64,000 nucleotides of DNA from an uncultured Lachnospiraceae bacterium (lineage in GTDB: Bacteria; Bacillota; Clostridia; Lachnospirales; Lachnospiraceae): assembly GCA_958402795.1 (NCBI GenBank), contig CATXUX010000015.1, positions 12,533 to 76,532 of the forward strand, read 5' to 3'. Below, piece after piece: positions 17,632 through 26,658 of the stretch (position 1 is its first letter; every line of letters starts with the position of its first letter). The notes under the pieces are model-generated. The model had not been told where the DNA came from. It saw nothing but the letters and a program-made list of their open reading frames with translations, and did not search any database. The position numbers and the translations under genes were made by a program.

Positions 17632-18087
17632 TTATCCTTTTGACACGATTTTACGAATCTTATCCATCACAATCCCCGTATCTTCCACTGTGCGGATCGC
17701 ACACATGATCGTATCGTCCCCGGCGATACAACCGACTACTTCTTTCCAGTGCATCGCATCCAGCGCGGCGGCCACTGCCATTGCCATTCCGGATACGGTT
17801 TTGATCACAAGGATATTCTGCGCCATATCCATCGACACATATCCGCTCTGAAGCACCTGGATATATTTATTATTGATTTCCTTCTCCCCGGTATTCAAAA
17901 TGACATACTTCTGTCTGCCCCCGCCTGCCGCCACTTTTGTCAGCTTCAGATCCCGGATATCCCGCGAAACTGTCGACTGCGTCACCTTGAAACCGGCCTG
18001 GTTCAGACGTTCGGCAAGTTCTTCCTGGGTCTCAATATCATACTGGGAGATCAGTTCAATGATCTTCGCATGACGACTGATTTTCAT
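17632..18087 (-). CDS. argR: Arginine repressor
   Basis: A 151-residue ArgR/AhrC regulator. The N-terminal winged helix has the SQYDIETQEELAERL region and TQSTVSRDIRDL recognition helix. The C-terminal hexamerisation/arginine-binding domain carries GCIAGDDTIM. It represses arginine biosynthesis or activates catabolism with arginine as corepressor. Here it sits in the conserved nadK-argR-recN string, 4 nt after nadK. Confidence 0.95.
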   Translation of the reverse strand: MKISRHAKIIELISQYDIETQEELAERLNQAGFKVTQSTVSRDIRDLKLTKVAAGGGRQKYVILNTGEKEINNKYIQVLQSGYVSMDMAQNILVIKTVSGMAMAVAAALDAMHWKEVVGCIAGDDTIMCAIRTVEDTGIVMDKIRKIVSKG

Positions 18088-18091
18088 AACG

Positions 18092-18925
18092 TTAGTTTCC
18101 TTTCATCTTTTCTCGCATGATCTTCATGAAACTCTCGGTGTTCAGCCTCACAAGACGTGTTGTATCCGGGGATTTCCGGATGACAACACGGTCTCCGGTC
18201 ACGACCGGAAGCGTCACCAGACCATCGAACGTCACGCTCGCCTGCTCCTGCCTGCCGTATCGTCCTTCGCAGATCACGACCTCGATCTGGTCCTCCGCCG
18301 AGAGCACGATACTGCTTGTGTTCAGCGCATGGGAGCAGATCGGTGTGATCACAAGCATCTGCGCGGTCGGTTCTACGATCGGGCCGCCTGCCGAAAGATT
18401 ATAGCCGGTTGTTCCGGTCGGCGTGGAGATGATCACGCCGTCCGCGCGGTAACTGTTCAGCATGACCCCGTTCACATAAATGTCAAAATGAATGACCCGA
18501 AGACTTCCGGAACGCGTCACAACGATATCATTCATGGATACATTGGAAGCATGTCCGTTCACACTGCCCTCGATCATCATGCGGGTTTCCACCGTCACCT
18601 CTTCCCGGATCAGCCGTTCCAGCGCCCGGGGGCAGTCGGCGGGTTCCACTTCCGTCAGATAGCCGAGCGTTCCGAGGTTCACGCCGAGGATCGGGATATC
18701 ATACCCTTTCAGATTTCGGGCCGCGCGGATGAGCGACCCGTCGCCCCCAAGCACGATCGCGCACTCGGCGTCTTTTGGCACCGTCCCCGGAATAATATCG
18801 CCTTCCTGGTCTTTCTGCGCCAAAATACAGGTTCCTTGGCACTGCTCGATATACGATTTGATTTCATTTGTGATCCGGAAGTCTGCGTCTTTCAATCGGT
18901 TTGTTATTACATAAAAACAATTCAT
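18092..18925 (-). CDS. nadK: NAD kinase
   Basis: A 277-residue ATP-NAD kinase producing NADP. It contains VLGGDGSLIRAAR, SMNDIVVTR and PTGTTGYNLSAGGP, the three family motifs. ATG 18925 is chosen because GAGGAA lies about 7 nt before it and overlaps the tlyA stop; the longer frame to 18970 would run into tlyA. Part of tlyA-nadK-argR-recN. Confidence 0.95.
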   Translation of the reverse strand: MNCFYVITNRLKDADFRITNEIKSYIEQCQGTCILAQKDQEGDIIPGTVPKDAECAIVLGGDGSLIRAARNLKGYDIPILGVNLGTLGYLTEVEPADCPRALERLIREEVTVETRMMIEGSVNGHASNVSMNDIVVTRSGSLRVIHFDIYVNGVMLNSYRADGVIISTPTGTTGYNLSAGGPIVEPTAQMLVITPICSHALNTSSIVLSAEDQIEVVICEGRYGRQEQASVTFDGLVTLPVVTGDRVVIRKSPDTTRLVRLNTESFMKIMREKMKGN

Positions 18926-18935
18926 CGTCTTTTCC

Positions 18936-19742
18936 TCAGTGCGCAAGTGCGTCAAATGCAAGATCAACAACCGCCGTCAGTTCCGTGGGAGATGGCTGCG
19001 GCTCATTTTGATCTCCTTTTTTGAGATGGATCAGATATTCGATATTTCCCTCCGGTCCTTTGATCGGGGAAAAATCGATATTGCGTATTCCAAACCCGAT
19101 GGACTGCGCATATGCCGCCACTTTTTCAATGACCTCCCGGTGCGTACTCCGCTCGCGGACCACGCCTTTTTTCCCGACCTTTTCCCGTCCGGCCTCAAAC
19201 TGTGGTTTGATCAGAGCGACCACTTCTCCCTCGGGTCTGAGATAATTCCGGATCGGTTCGAGTACCTTTGTCAGTGAGATAAAGGAGACGTCGACGGAAG
19301 AAAAATCCACAGGTTCTCCGATATCTTCCGGCGTAACATACCGGATATTTGTTTTCTCCATACAGACTACCCGTTTATCCTGCCGGAGTTTCCAGTCAAG
19401 CTGGCCGTGTCCCACGTCGATCGCGTACACTTTTACAGCTCCGTTCTGGAGCATACAGTCGGTAAAACCGCCTGTGGAAGAACCTACATCCGTACAGACT
19501 TTGCCCTCCACCGTCACATCAAACACCTGCATCGCCTTTTCCAGTTTCAGTCCGCCGCGGCTCACATACGGAAGCGTATGTCCGCGCACTTCGATGGAAA
19601 CATCCTCTGAAAATGTCGTCCCGGCCTTGTCCTCACGCTGTCCGTCCACATAGACATTTCCTGCCATGATGACAGCCTTTGCACTTTCCCGCGATTTTGC
19701 AAGATTCCGCTTTACAAGCAGCACATCCAGTCGTTCCTTCAT
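18936..19742 (-). CDS. tlyA: TlyA-family rRNA 2'-O-methyltransferase
   Basis: A 268-residue protein with an N-terminal S4 RNA-binding domain (ERLDVLLVKRNL, VYVDG) and an FtsJ-like Rossmann methyltransferase domain with DVGSSTGGFTDCML. Family members methylate ribosomal RNA cytidines; older annotations call them hemolysin A. ATG 19742 gives the usual N-terminus and has GAGG upstream. An alternative ATG at 19793 would overlap the dxs stop as ATGA and add 17 residues, so the start is uncertain. Confidence 0.9.
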   Translation of the reverse strand: MKERLDVLLVKRNLAKSRESAKAVIMAGNVYVDGQREDKAGTTFSEDVSIEVRGHTLPYVSRGGLKLEKAMQVFDVTVEGKVCTDVGSSTGGFTDCMLQNGAVKVYAIDVGHGQLDWKLRQDKRVVCMEKTNIRYVTPEDIGEPVDFSSVDVSFISLTKVLEPIRNYLRPEGEVVALIKPQFEAGREKVGKKGVVRERSTHREVIEKVAAYAQSIGFGIRNIDFSPIKGPEGNIEYLIHLKKGDQNEPQPSPTELTAVVDLAFDALAH

Positions 19743-19789
19743 AGTCTCTATATTCCTCACATTCCGGCCGCTGTCTGCGTCCGTCCCTT

Positions 19790-21682
19790 TCATTCATCTG
19801 CATGTTTCATTCGTTCCTGGTAATGGTGTTCGTCCGCCAGTATCTGTGCGACGATCTGATCCTTGTCCAGTCCGGTTTCCCGGCGGAGCACCTCCACATT
19901 TCCGTGTTCCACATAATTATCCGGAATTCCGATACAGCGCACGTACACAGGAAGCGCGTCCCGGAACACATAGCTTTGTACCTGTTCGCCAAAACCGCCG
20001 GAGAGCATATTCTCCTCGATCGTGACAAATAAGTGATGCCCTTCGGCAAGATGGCCAAGCATTTCTTCATCAATCGGTTTCACGAAGCGGGCATTGACAA
20101 GTGTACACGAATACCCGCGTTTTTTCAGTTCCTCCCGCACCTGCTCGGCGAGGTGCGCCATGTGTCCGACAAAGATCACCGCAATCTCTTTTTCTTCGTA
20201 AATGAGCTCACTTTTTCCCCACACGATCGGGGAGCGGAATTCCCTGAGGCCTTCGTAGGCCCTCCCGCGCGGATAGCGCAGAGCAATCGGGTATTCAAAA
20301 TCTACGGCGAACCGGACCATGTCCGCCATCTCCCAGCGGTTTTTGGGAGAAAGGATCGTCATATTCGGGATCGTCGATAAAAAGGACAGATCAAATAATC
20401 CCTGATGGGTTTCTCCGTCGCTTCCGACCAGTCCTGCCCGGTCCACTGCCAGCATCACCGGCAGGTTCTGAAGGCAGACATCATGGATCGTCTGGTCGTA
20501 CGCCCGCTGGAGGAATGAGGAATAAACCGCGACTACCGGCTTCAGACCGCCGGCAGCCAGTCCTGCCGCAAAAGTTACAGCGTGTTCCTCTGCGATCCCC
20601 ACATCAAAGAATCGGTCCGGGGACCGTCTTGCGAACCGGTCCAGTCCGGTCCCGTCCGCCATGGCCGCTGTGATGGCGACCACCTTCTCATCCTTTTTCC
20701 CAATGTCACAGAGTACCTTCGAAAAGATATCCGTATAGCTGTCTCCTTCCGGCGGACAGACCGGCTCTCCGGTTGCAATGTCAAACGGACCGGTTCCGTG
20801 GAACCGTGTCGGATCTTTTTCTGCCGGAGCATATCCTTTTCCTTTTTTCGTCAGCACATGTACGAGCACCGCGTGATTGACACGTTTTGCCTCTCGCAGC
20901 ACCTTGCACAGTTTCCGGATATCATGTCCGTCCACCGGCCCAAGGTACGTAATCCCCATGTCTTCAAACAGCATACCCGGAACAAGAAGCTGCTTGATGC
21001 CGTTCTTCGCCCGCCGGATCTGGCTGACAAGCTGCTCTCCCTGATTCGGAAGTTTCAAAAGCGCCTCTTCTACGCTGCGTTTCATATTTGTGTAGAAGTC
21101 GGCTGTGCGCATCTCGTTTAAGTAGGAGGGCATTCCCCCCACATTTTCAGAAATAGACATATTGTTGTCGTTTAGTATAATGATAAAGTTACTTTTGAGC
21201 TGCGATGCATTGTTCAGCGCTTCATATGCCATTCCGCCGGTCAGGGAACCGTCTCCGATAATCGATACAACGCTGTAATCTTCCCCGAGAAGATCTCTGG
21301 CAGAGGCATATCCGAGTCCCGCGGAAATCGAGGTGGAGCTGTGTCCTGTGTCAAATGCGTCGCAGTTGCTTTCTTTTTGTTTCGGGAATCCGCTCATCCC
21401 GCCGTATTTCCTGAGGTCATCAAATCCTGCTTTCCTTCCGGTCAAAATCTTATGTGTATAGGACTGATGCCCAACATCCCAGATCAGTTTATCGGTCGGA
21501 AGGTCGAACACCAGATGCAGGGCGATCGTCAGTTCCACCACGCCCAGGTTCGATGCCAGATGTCCTCCTGTCACACTGATCTTCTCGATCAGAAAATTCC
21601 GTATTTCCTCCGCAAGTTCGTCCCATTCATATGGCTCCAGCTTCTTAATATCATTCGCTTTTTGAATCTTCTCCAAAGCCAT
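19790..21682 (-). CDS. dxs: 1-deoxy-D-xylulose-5-phosphate synthase
   Basis: A 630-residue thiamine-diphosphate enzyme that condenses pyruvate and glyceraldehyde-3-phosphate at the entry of the MEP isoprenoid pathway. It shows GDGSLTGGMAYEALNN (ThDP/Mg binding), a transketolase pyrimidine domain with GIAEEHAVTFAAGLA and DRAGLVGSDGETHQG, and a C-terminal transketolase domain. It lies 15 nt after ispA, pairing early and late prenyl synthesis. Confidence 0.97.
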   Translation of the reverse strand: MALEKIQKANDIKKLEPYEWDELAEEIRNFLIEKISVTGGHLASNLGVVELTIALHLVFDLPTDKLIWDVGHQSYTHKILTGRKAGFDDLRKYGGMSGFPKQKESNCDAFDTGHSSTSISAGLGYASARDLLGEDYSVVSIIGDGSLTGGMAYEALNNASQLKSNFIIILNDNNMSISENVGGMPSYLNEMRTADFYTNMKRSVEEALLKLPNQGEQLVSQIRRAKNGIKQLLVPGMLFEDMGITYLGPVDGHDIRKLCKVLREAKRVNHAVLVHVLTKKGKGYAPAEKDPTRFHGTGPFDIATGEPVCPPEGDSYTDIFSKVLCDIGKKDEKVVAITAAMADGTGLDRFARRSPDRFFDVGIAEEHAVTFAAGLAAGGLKPVVAVYSSFLQRAYDQTIHDVCLQNLPVMLAVDRAGLVGSDGETHQGLFDLSFLSTIPNMTILSPKNRWEMADMVRFAVDFEYPIALRYPRGRAYEGLREFRSPIVWGKSELIYEEKEIAVIFVGHMAHLAEQVREELKKRGYSCTLVNARFVKPIDEEMLGHLAEGHHLFVTIEENMLSGGFGEQVQSYVFRDALPVYVRCIGIPDNYVEHGNVEVLRRETGLDKDQIVAQILADEHHYQERMKHADE

Positions 21683-21697
21683 AAGGAAATTCCCCCT

Positions 21698-22588
21698 TTA
21701 TTTTTCTCTGTGTATCAGCGAAAGAAGCAGTTGCTCAAGAAAATCATCCTCCGGCTTAAATGCTGCAAGCTCCCGTACTGCCTCTTTTGACAGACGCGCG
21801 ACCTCTTCTCTGGATGCATCCAGACCTTTCCACGTCACATAGGTATTTTTTTCATTTTTCTCATCACTGTGGACCGGTTTGCCAAGTGTTTCTGTTGTTC
21901 CGGTCACATCGAGAATATCGTCCTGGATCTGGAACGCCATCCCGACATTCCCGGCAATCCTTTCCATGGATTCCACCGCTTCCTGAGACGCTCCCGCAAG
22001 CACCGCGCCGATCATCATGGCGCTTTCGATCAGCGCTCCGGTCTTGAGCTCGTAAATATACGGAATGATCTCGCCGGAAACGGACAGTCCGCTGTTCTTC
22101 ACATCGACCACCTGTCCGCCGAGCATACCATAGACTCCCGCTTTCTTTGCCAGGATCTGCATCGCGCGTCCGATCTGCCGGTAATCTTCCTGCTCCAGAT
22201 CAAAGGCAGTCCCGGCTGTCTCAAACGCATAATTCAAAAGCGCGTCCCCGGCCAGAATGCCGATATCTTCTCCATACACCACATGGGTGGTCTTTCTCCC
22301 TCTCCGGTAATCGTCGTTGTCCATTGCTGGAAGATCGTCATGCACAAGGGAATACGTATGGATCATCTCCAGCGCTGCCATAAACGGATAGACCGCCTTT
22401 GAAGTACCGTGGAACAGCCGGTAACTCTCCCACATCAGCATCGGGCGGAGTCGTTTGCCTCCCGCCATGACACTGTACTCCATCGCCTCCATGATCAGCC
22501 GCTGCTCTCCCGCCGGTTTTGGCAGATACTCTTTCAAAATCTGCTCGATCTGCGCAGTTTTCTTCTTTCGTTCTTCTTCAAAATTCAT
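21698..22588 (-). CDS. ispA: Polyprenyl (farnesyl) diphosphate synthase
   Basis: A 296-residue trans-prenyltransferase. The first aspartate-rich motif is DDLPAMDNDD and the second QDDILD; a GGKRLRP motif binds diphosphate. The DDxxxxD spacing and length fit bacterial farnesyl diphosphate synthases. ATG 22588 has GGAGG 9 nt upstream and overlaps the xseB end by 11 nt, indicating coupling. Confidence 0.93.
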   Translation of the reverse strand: MNFEEERKKKTAQIEQILKEYLPKPAGEQRLIMEAMEYSVMAGGKRLRPMLMWESYRLFHGTSKAVYPFMAALEMIHTYSLVHDDLPAMDNDDYRRGRKTTHVVYGEDIGILAGDALLNYAFETAGTAFDLEQEDYRQIGRAMQILAKKAGVYGMLGGQVVDVKNSGLSVSGEIIPYIYELKTGALIESAMMIGAVLAGASQEAVESMERIAGNVGMAFQIQDDILDVTGTTETLGKPVHSDEKNEKNTYVTWKGLDASREEVARLSKEAVRELAAFKPEDDFLEQLLLSLIHREK

Positions 22589-22838
22589 GTGTCTGTCCCT
22601 CCTCGTCAAGGATCAGCACCTTCTTTTCCACCTGGTCGATCGTATCATTGCACTGCTTCAGAAGCTGCATCCCTTCATGATATAACCGGAATGATTCTTC
22701 CAGCGAAGGATTCTCTTCCTCCATCCTGCTTACTACTGTTTCCAGCCGTTCAAATAACTCTTCCAGCGGCACGTTCTGCGGCTGTCCGTCATTTGATTCC
22801 GGCCTCTGATTCTGTTCCGTCTGATTCTGTTCGGGCAT
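22578..22838 (-). CDS. xseB: Exodeoxyribonuclease VII small subunit
   Basis: An 86-residue helical protein with the family core LEELFERLETVVSRMEEEN and LYHEGMQLLKQC. It partners XseA in degrading single-stranded DNA. A 20-residue Gln/Asn/Pro-rich N-terminus is low complexity. GGAGG precedes ATG 22838. It overlaps xseA by 50 nt and ispA by 11 nt. Confidence 0.93.
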   Translation of the reverse strand: MPEQNQTEQNQRPESNDGQPQNVPLEELFERLETVVSRMEEENPSLEESFRLYHEGMQLLKQCNDTIDQVEKKVLILDEEGQTHEF

Positions 22839-24063
22839 CTCGCTCCTCCTTGTAGATTTCCTTTACTTCCGCACGGATCCTTCCGTCCGACACATAAATC
22901 TGTAATTCATCGCCGGGGGAGGCCGCCGACACACTGCGCAGCGTCCTTCCGGAAGCATCTGCAACAAAAGCATACCCCTGGTTCAGCTTCTTCAGGGGAG
23001 AAAGTCCGTTCATCTTCTCAATATAGATTGCCAGCCGGTGCCGGTTCCTTTCCAAACATTGTCTCATGCTCTCTCTGAGTGCAGTCTCCAGATCTGCAGC
23101 ATACTGTCTCTGCTCATTCAGTTTACTGGACGGATGATTATATTTGAGCCGCAGCCGGAACTGCTCCGTCCGTCCCCGCCCTTCTTCGATCTGCATTGCG
23201 ATCCGCCGCCGCATACGCTTCCGGTAGTCTTCCAGAAGAGCTGCCACACCGTCATATTCCCAGACAACCAGTTCTGCCGCTGCAGACGGAGTCGGGGCGC
23301 GCAGATCCGCCACATAATCTGAGATCAGTGTATCGGTTTCATGTCCCACGGCAGATACAACCGGAACACGGCATTCAAAAACCGCCCGCGCCACGGCTTC
23401 TTCGTTAAACGCCCATAATTCTTCCATCGATCCGCCGCCGCGCCCGATGATGATCACATCCACCCCGGTCTGCTCCAGCATATGGATTCCCCGGACGATA
23501 CTTGGTACCGCACCTTCTCCCTGCACCACTGCCGGATAAAGGATCAACTGCACATACGGATTTCTCCGTCCGGAAATATGGATGATGTCCCGGATCGCGG
23601 CTCCGGTCGGCGCCGTCACAACACCGACTGTTTTGGCGAATCGGGGGATCGACTGCTTATATTCAGGCGCAAACATGCCCATTTCTTCCAGTTCCTTTTT
23701 CAGCGCCGCAAATCGTTCATAGAGAGCGCCTTCCCCGTCCGGAATGATTTCTTTCGCATACAACTGGTATTTCCCGTCCCGCTCATATACATTCACGGAA
23801 CCGAGAACAATCACACTCTGTCCGTTTTCCATACGAAAAGGAAGTCCTGCCCTTGCGCCTGCGAACATCACGCAGGCGATCGTCCCGGACTCATCTTTCA
23901 AAGAAAAATAAATATGGCCGGAGGTATGGTATTTACAGTTCGAAACCTCTCCCTTTACATAGATCCGGTTCAGCATGAAATCCTGTGTGAACATGTTCTT
24001 AATGTAGGCATTTACCTGACGCACCGTATAGACATTGCGCGTCTTCTTCCCCTCCGGCATCAT
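22789..24063 (-). CDS. xseA: Exodeoxyribonuclease VII large subunit
   Basis: A 424-residue catalytic subunit. The N-terminal OB-fold contains VKGEVSNCKYHTSGHIYFSLKD; the nuclease core has PTGAAIRDI, GRGGGSMEELWAFNEE and SAVGHETDTLISD; a C-terminal coiled coil follows (about 260-370). Two ATGs (24063, 24060) overlap the nusB stop, the expected coupled start; the frame upstream runs into nusB. The C-terminal 17 codons overlap xseB. Confidence 0.93.
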   Translation of the reverse strand: MMPEGKKTRNVYTVRQVNAYIKNMFTQDFMLNRIYVKGEVSNCKYHTSGHIYFSLKDESGTIACVMFAGARAGLPFRMENGQSVIVLGSVNVYERDGKYQLYAKEIIPDGEGALYERFAALKKELEEMGMFAPEYKQSIPRFAKTVGVVTAPTGAAIRDIIHISGRRNPYVQLILYPAVVQGEGAVPSIVRGIHMLEQTGVDVIIIGRGGGSMEELWAFNEEAVARAVFECRVPVVSAVGHETDTLISDYVADLRAPTPSAAAELVVWEYDGVAALLEDYRKRMRRRIAMQIEEGRGRTEQFRLRLKYNHPSSKLNEQRQYAADLETALRESMRQCLERNRHRLAIYIEKMNGLSPLKKLNQGYAFVADASGRTLRSVSAASPGDELQIYVSDGRIRAEVKEIYKEERDARTESDGTESEAGIK

Positions 24064-24455
24064 GCCAGTCTGGCGAGCACGCCATTTACAAAAGAGGGAC
24101 CGTCTTCCCCGCTGAAGCGCTTGGCAAGCTCCACAGCCTCGTTGATGGCAACCCCTACCGGGATATCGTCGTCCCACTTCATTTCATAGACTGCCAGCCG
24201 CAGGATCGCAAGATCTACTTTGTTCATCCGGTTTGTCTTCCACCCCTGACTCTTCTCGTTGATCAGTGCGTCGATTTCTGATGTCTTTTCCTGCACGGCA
24301 CGGCTTTTCTTCCGGATGTATTCGATATCCTGCTCACCGGCATGATCCAGATTCTCTACATACAGATCCAGAAGCTCTGTCATTCCCTCCGGATCATTAA
24401 ATTCCATCTGGAAGAGGATCTTGAACACATGTCCGCGAAGTTCTGTTCTATTCAT
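24060..24455 (-). CDS. nusB: Transcription antitermination factor NusB
   Basis: A 131-residue all-helical antitermination factor for rRNA transcription. It starts MNRTELRGHVFKILFQMEF, with the C-terminal VAINEAVELAKRFSGEDGPSFVNGVL split here as VAINEAVELAKRF and SFVNGVLA, both family-typical. ATG 24455 has AAAGGAG 6-7 nt upstream; the longer frame would cross a terminator-like hairpin. Confidence 0.95.
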   Translation of the reverse strand: MNRTELRGHVFKILFQMEFNDPEGMTELLDLYVENLDHAGEQDIEYIRKKSRAVQEKTSEIDALINEKSQGWKTNRMNKVDLAILRLAVYEMKWDDDIPVGVAINEAVELAKRFSGEDGPSFVNGVLARLA

Positions 24456-24475
24456 AATGTCTCCTTTCAAGAAAA

Positions 24476-24497
24476 AGGATGTCTTGCGACATCCCTT
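24476..24497 (-). terminator. Terminator-like hairpin between asp23 and nusB
   Basis: On the minus strand GGATGTC pairs with GACATCC around a GCAA tetraloop and is followed by TTTTTC. It probably reduces readthrough from asp23 into nusB. Confidence 0.6.
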
Positions 24498-24512
24498 CTT
24501 TTCCACGAAAAG

Positions 24513-24896
24513 CTACTCCGCATTTTCCATCTCGACTCCTGCGACACGGATATTGATATCCGCGACCTCCAGACCTGTCATATTTTCAATTGCAGCTTTC
24601 ACTCTCTCCTGTACTTTTGCAGTCACGTCCATAATACTGTAATTATACTTCAGGACCAGCGCCAGAGAAACGGTTACGACTCCCTCCAGCACATCCACCT
24701 TCACACCTTTGGACAGGTTCTTCATGCCGAGCTTGCTGACCAGCTCGTTGGTGATATTCCCCGCCATCGAAGCGACGCCGTCCACTTCTGTCGCTGCGAG
24801 CGCCGCGATGACCGCCACAACATCGTCCGCGATCTTCACTTCTCCCATGTTCGTATCATTCTGTATCGTGTAAGCGGTTCTTTCGTCCTTTGCCAT
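24513..24896 (-). CDS. Asp23/Gls24 family envelope-stress protein
   Basis: A 127-residue Asp23 (DUF322) protein. The core GEVKIADDVVAVIAALAATEVDGVASM and LEGVVTVSLALVLKYN regions, split here for length, are family hallmarks. It begins with a short hydrophilic MAKDERTAYT tail. Related proteins associate with the membrane and are linked to cell-envelope stress, but the molecular role is unclear. Position directly before nusB is conserved in Clostridia. AGGAGG lies 8-10 nt before ATG 24896. Confidence 0.9.
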   Translation of the reverse strand: MAKDERTAYTIQNDTNMGEVKIADDVVAVIAALAATEVDGVASMAGNITNELVSKLGMKNLSKGVKVDVLEGVVTVSLALVLKYNYSIMDVTAKVQERVKAAIENMTGLEVADINIRVAGVEMENAE

Positions 24897-24941
24897 ATCT
24901 GTAACCTCCTGTTTGGTTCAAATTCTAATCTTTCTTGTACT

Positions 24942-24969
24942 AGTATAACAAATCTCCGCACATTTGCAA
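24942..24969 (-). promoter_or_regulatory. Promoter of asp23
   Basis: The minus strand has TTGCAA (24964-24969), 16 bp, then TATACT (24942-24947), about 45 nt before the start. Confidence 0.45.
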
Positions 24970-25017
24970 AGTAAAAATGTAGATTGCCGATAAACATTCG
25001 CAGGCATTTCTGCTTTA

Positions 25018-26610
25018 TCAGGAACGGCCGAACTCTGAAAGAAGAAGTCCCGGATTGCGTTCCTGCGTCATACGGATGCTCCATTCATGTACAAATAAAA
25101 GGAGCGGGCGGTCTTTTAAGTCTTTGATCTTCTTCATATCCGATGTGCCGGACAGCCTGTCCATGTCAATTTCTTCATTTTCAATCCAGCGGATATGCTC
25201 ATACGGCAGATTTTCCAGCCGGATGTCTACATTATATTCGTTTTCCAGGCGGTATTTCAGCACGTCAAACTGAAGAACTCCGACTACCCCGACAATGATT
25301 TCTTCCATGCCGGTATTGTACTCCTGAAAGATCTGGATTGCACCTTCCTGGGCGATCTGGTTGATTCCCTTGACAAACTGCTTCCGCTTCATCGTGTCCA
25401 TCTGGCGTACTCTGGCGAAATGCTCCGGCGCAAAGGTCGGGATCCCCTCGTAGGCGAACCGTTCCTTCGACGTCGTCAGGGTGTCGCCGATGGAAAAAAT
25501 CCCCGGATCAAACACGCCGATGATATCCCCGCCGTATGCTTTGTCGATCATGTGCCGTTCACTGGCCATCATCTGCTGCGGCTGGGAAAGGCGGACGTCC
25601 TTGCCGCCCTGCACATGATAGACGCTCATTCCTGCCTCAAACTCACCGGAGCAGATCCGCATAAACGCGATCCGGTCACGGTGCGCCTTGTTCATGTTTG
25701 CCTGAATCTTAAAAACAAACGCTGAAAAATCCTGCTCCTGCATCGGATCGATCTCGCCATGATCCGACATACGTGGAAGCGGCGAAGTCGTCATCTTCAA
25801 AAAATGCTTCAAAAAGGTCTCTACGCCGAAGTTTGTCAGCGCGGAGCCGAAAAATACAGGGGAAAGTTCTCCCTTTGAGACAAGTTCCTGGTCAAATTCA
25901 GCGGCGGCGCCGTCCAGCAGTTCGATTTCTTCTTCGAGCTTTTCCTTTGCTTCAGCGCCGATCACCTGTTCCAGATCCGGATCATCCCAACTGATCACTT
26001 CCACTTCTCCCATGCGGGTTCCCTTCTGCGTGTCGGAAAACAGCTCGACCTCCTGTTTCGCGCGGTCATAGACGCCTTTAAACCCTTTTCCCGAGCCGAT
26101 CGGCCAGTTGACCGGGCAGGTGGCGATCCCCAGCTCCTTTTCGATATCATCCAGAAGCTCAAAGGTATCCATCGCGTCCCGGTCCATCTTGTTGATAAAG
26201 GTAAAAATCGGGATATGGCGCATCACGCAGACCTTGAAGAGCTTCCTTGTCTGCGCCTCCACGCCCTTCGAGCCATCGATCACCATGACCGCCGAATCCG
26301 CCGCCATCAGCGTACGATAGGTGTCCTCCGAGAAATCCTGATGTCCCGGGGTATCCAGGATGTTGATGCAGTATCCGCCATAGTTAAACTGTAGTACCGA
26401 AGACGTCACAGAGATTCCTCTCTCTTTTTCAATCTCCATCCAGTCCGAGACCGCATGCCTTGCCGTCGCCTTTCCCTTTACGGAACCCGCCTGGTTGATC
26501 GCGCCTCCGTACAGCAGGAATTTCTCCGTCAGTGTGGTCTTTCCCGCATCCGGATGGGAAATGATTGCAAAGGTCCGCCGTTTCTTTATCTCATCCATCA
26601 TATCAGACAT
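25018..26610 (-). CDS. prfC: Peptide chain release factor 3
   Basis: A 530-residue translational GTPase that recycles RF1/RF2 after termination. It has G1 SHPDAGKTTLTEK, G3 DTPGHQDFSEDT and G4 NKMDRDAMD, then domain II and a C-terminal RF3 domain with GVLQFDVLKYRLENEY. ATG 26610 is preferred over a TTG at 26637; AGGAG lies 12 nt upstream. Its promoter is embedded in the end of the preceding MacB-like gene. Confidence 0.95.
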   Translation of the reverse strand: MSDMMDEIKKRRTFAIISHPDAGKTTLTEKFLLYGGAINQAGSVKGKATARHAVSDWMEIEKERGISVTSSVLQFNYGGYCINILDTPGHQDFSEDTYRTLMAADSAVMVIDGSKGVEAQTRKLFKVCVMRHIPIFTFINKMDRDAMDTFELLDDIEKELGIATCPVNWPIGSGKGFKGVYDRAKQEVELFSDTQKGTRMGEVEVISWDDPDLEQVIGAEAKEKLEEEIELLDGAAAEFDQELVSKGELSPVFFGSALTNFGVETFLKHFLKMTTSPLPRMSDHGEIDPMQEQDFSAFVFKIQANMNKAHRDRIAFMRICSGEFEAGMSVYHVQGGKDVRLSQPQQMMASERHMIDKAYGGDIIGVFDPGIFSIGDTLTTSKERFAYEGIPTFAPEHFARVRQMDTMKRKQFVKGINQIAQEGAIQIFQEYNTGMEEIIVGVVGVLQFDVLKYRLENEYNVDIRLENLPYEHIRWIENEEIDMDRLSGTSDMKKIKDLKDRPLLLFVHEWSIRMTQERNPGLLLSEFGRS

Positions 26611-26658
26611 CGTTCTATTAATCTCCTCATCATTCAACTGATATTTTCACATACCGGA

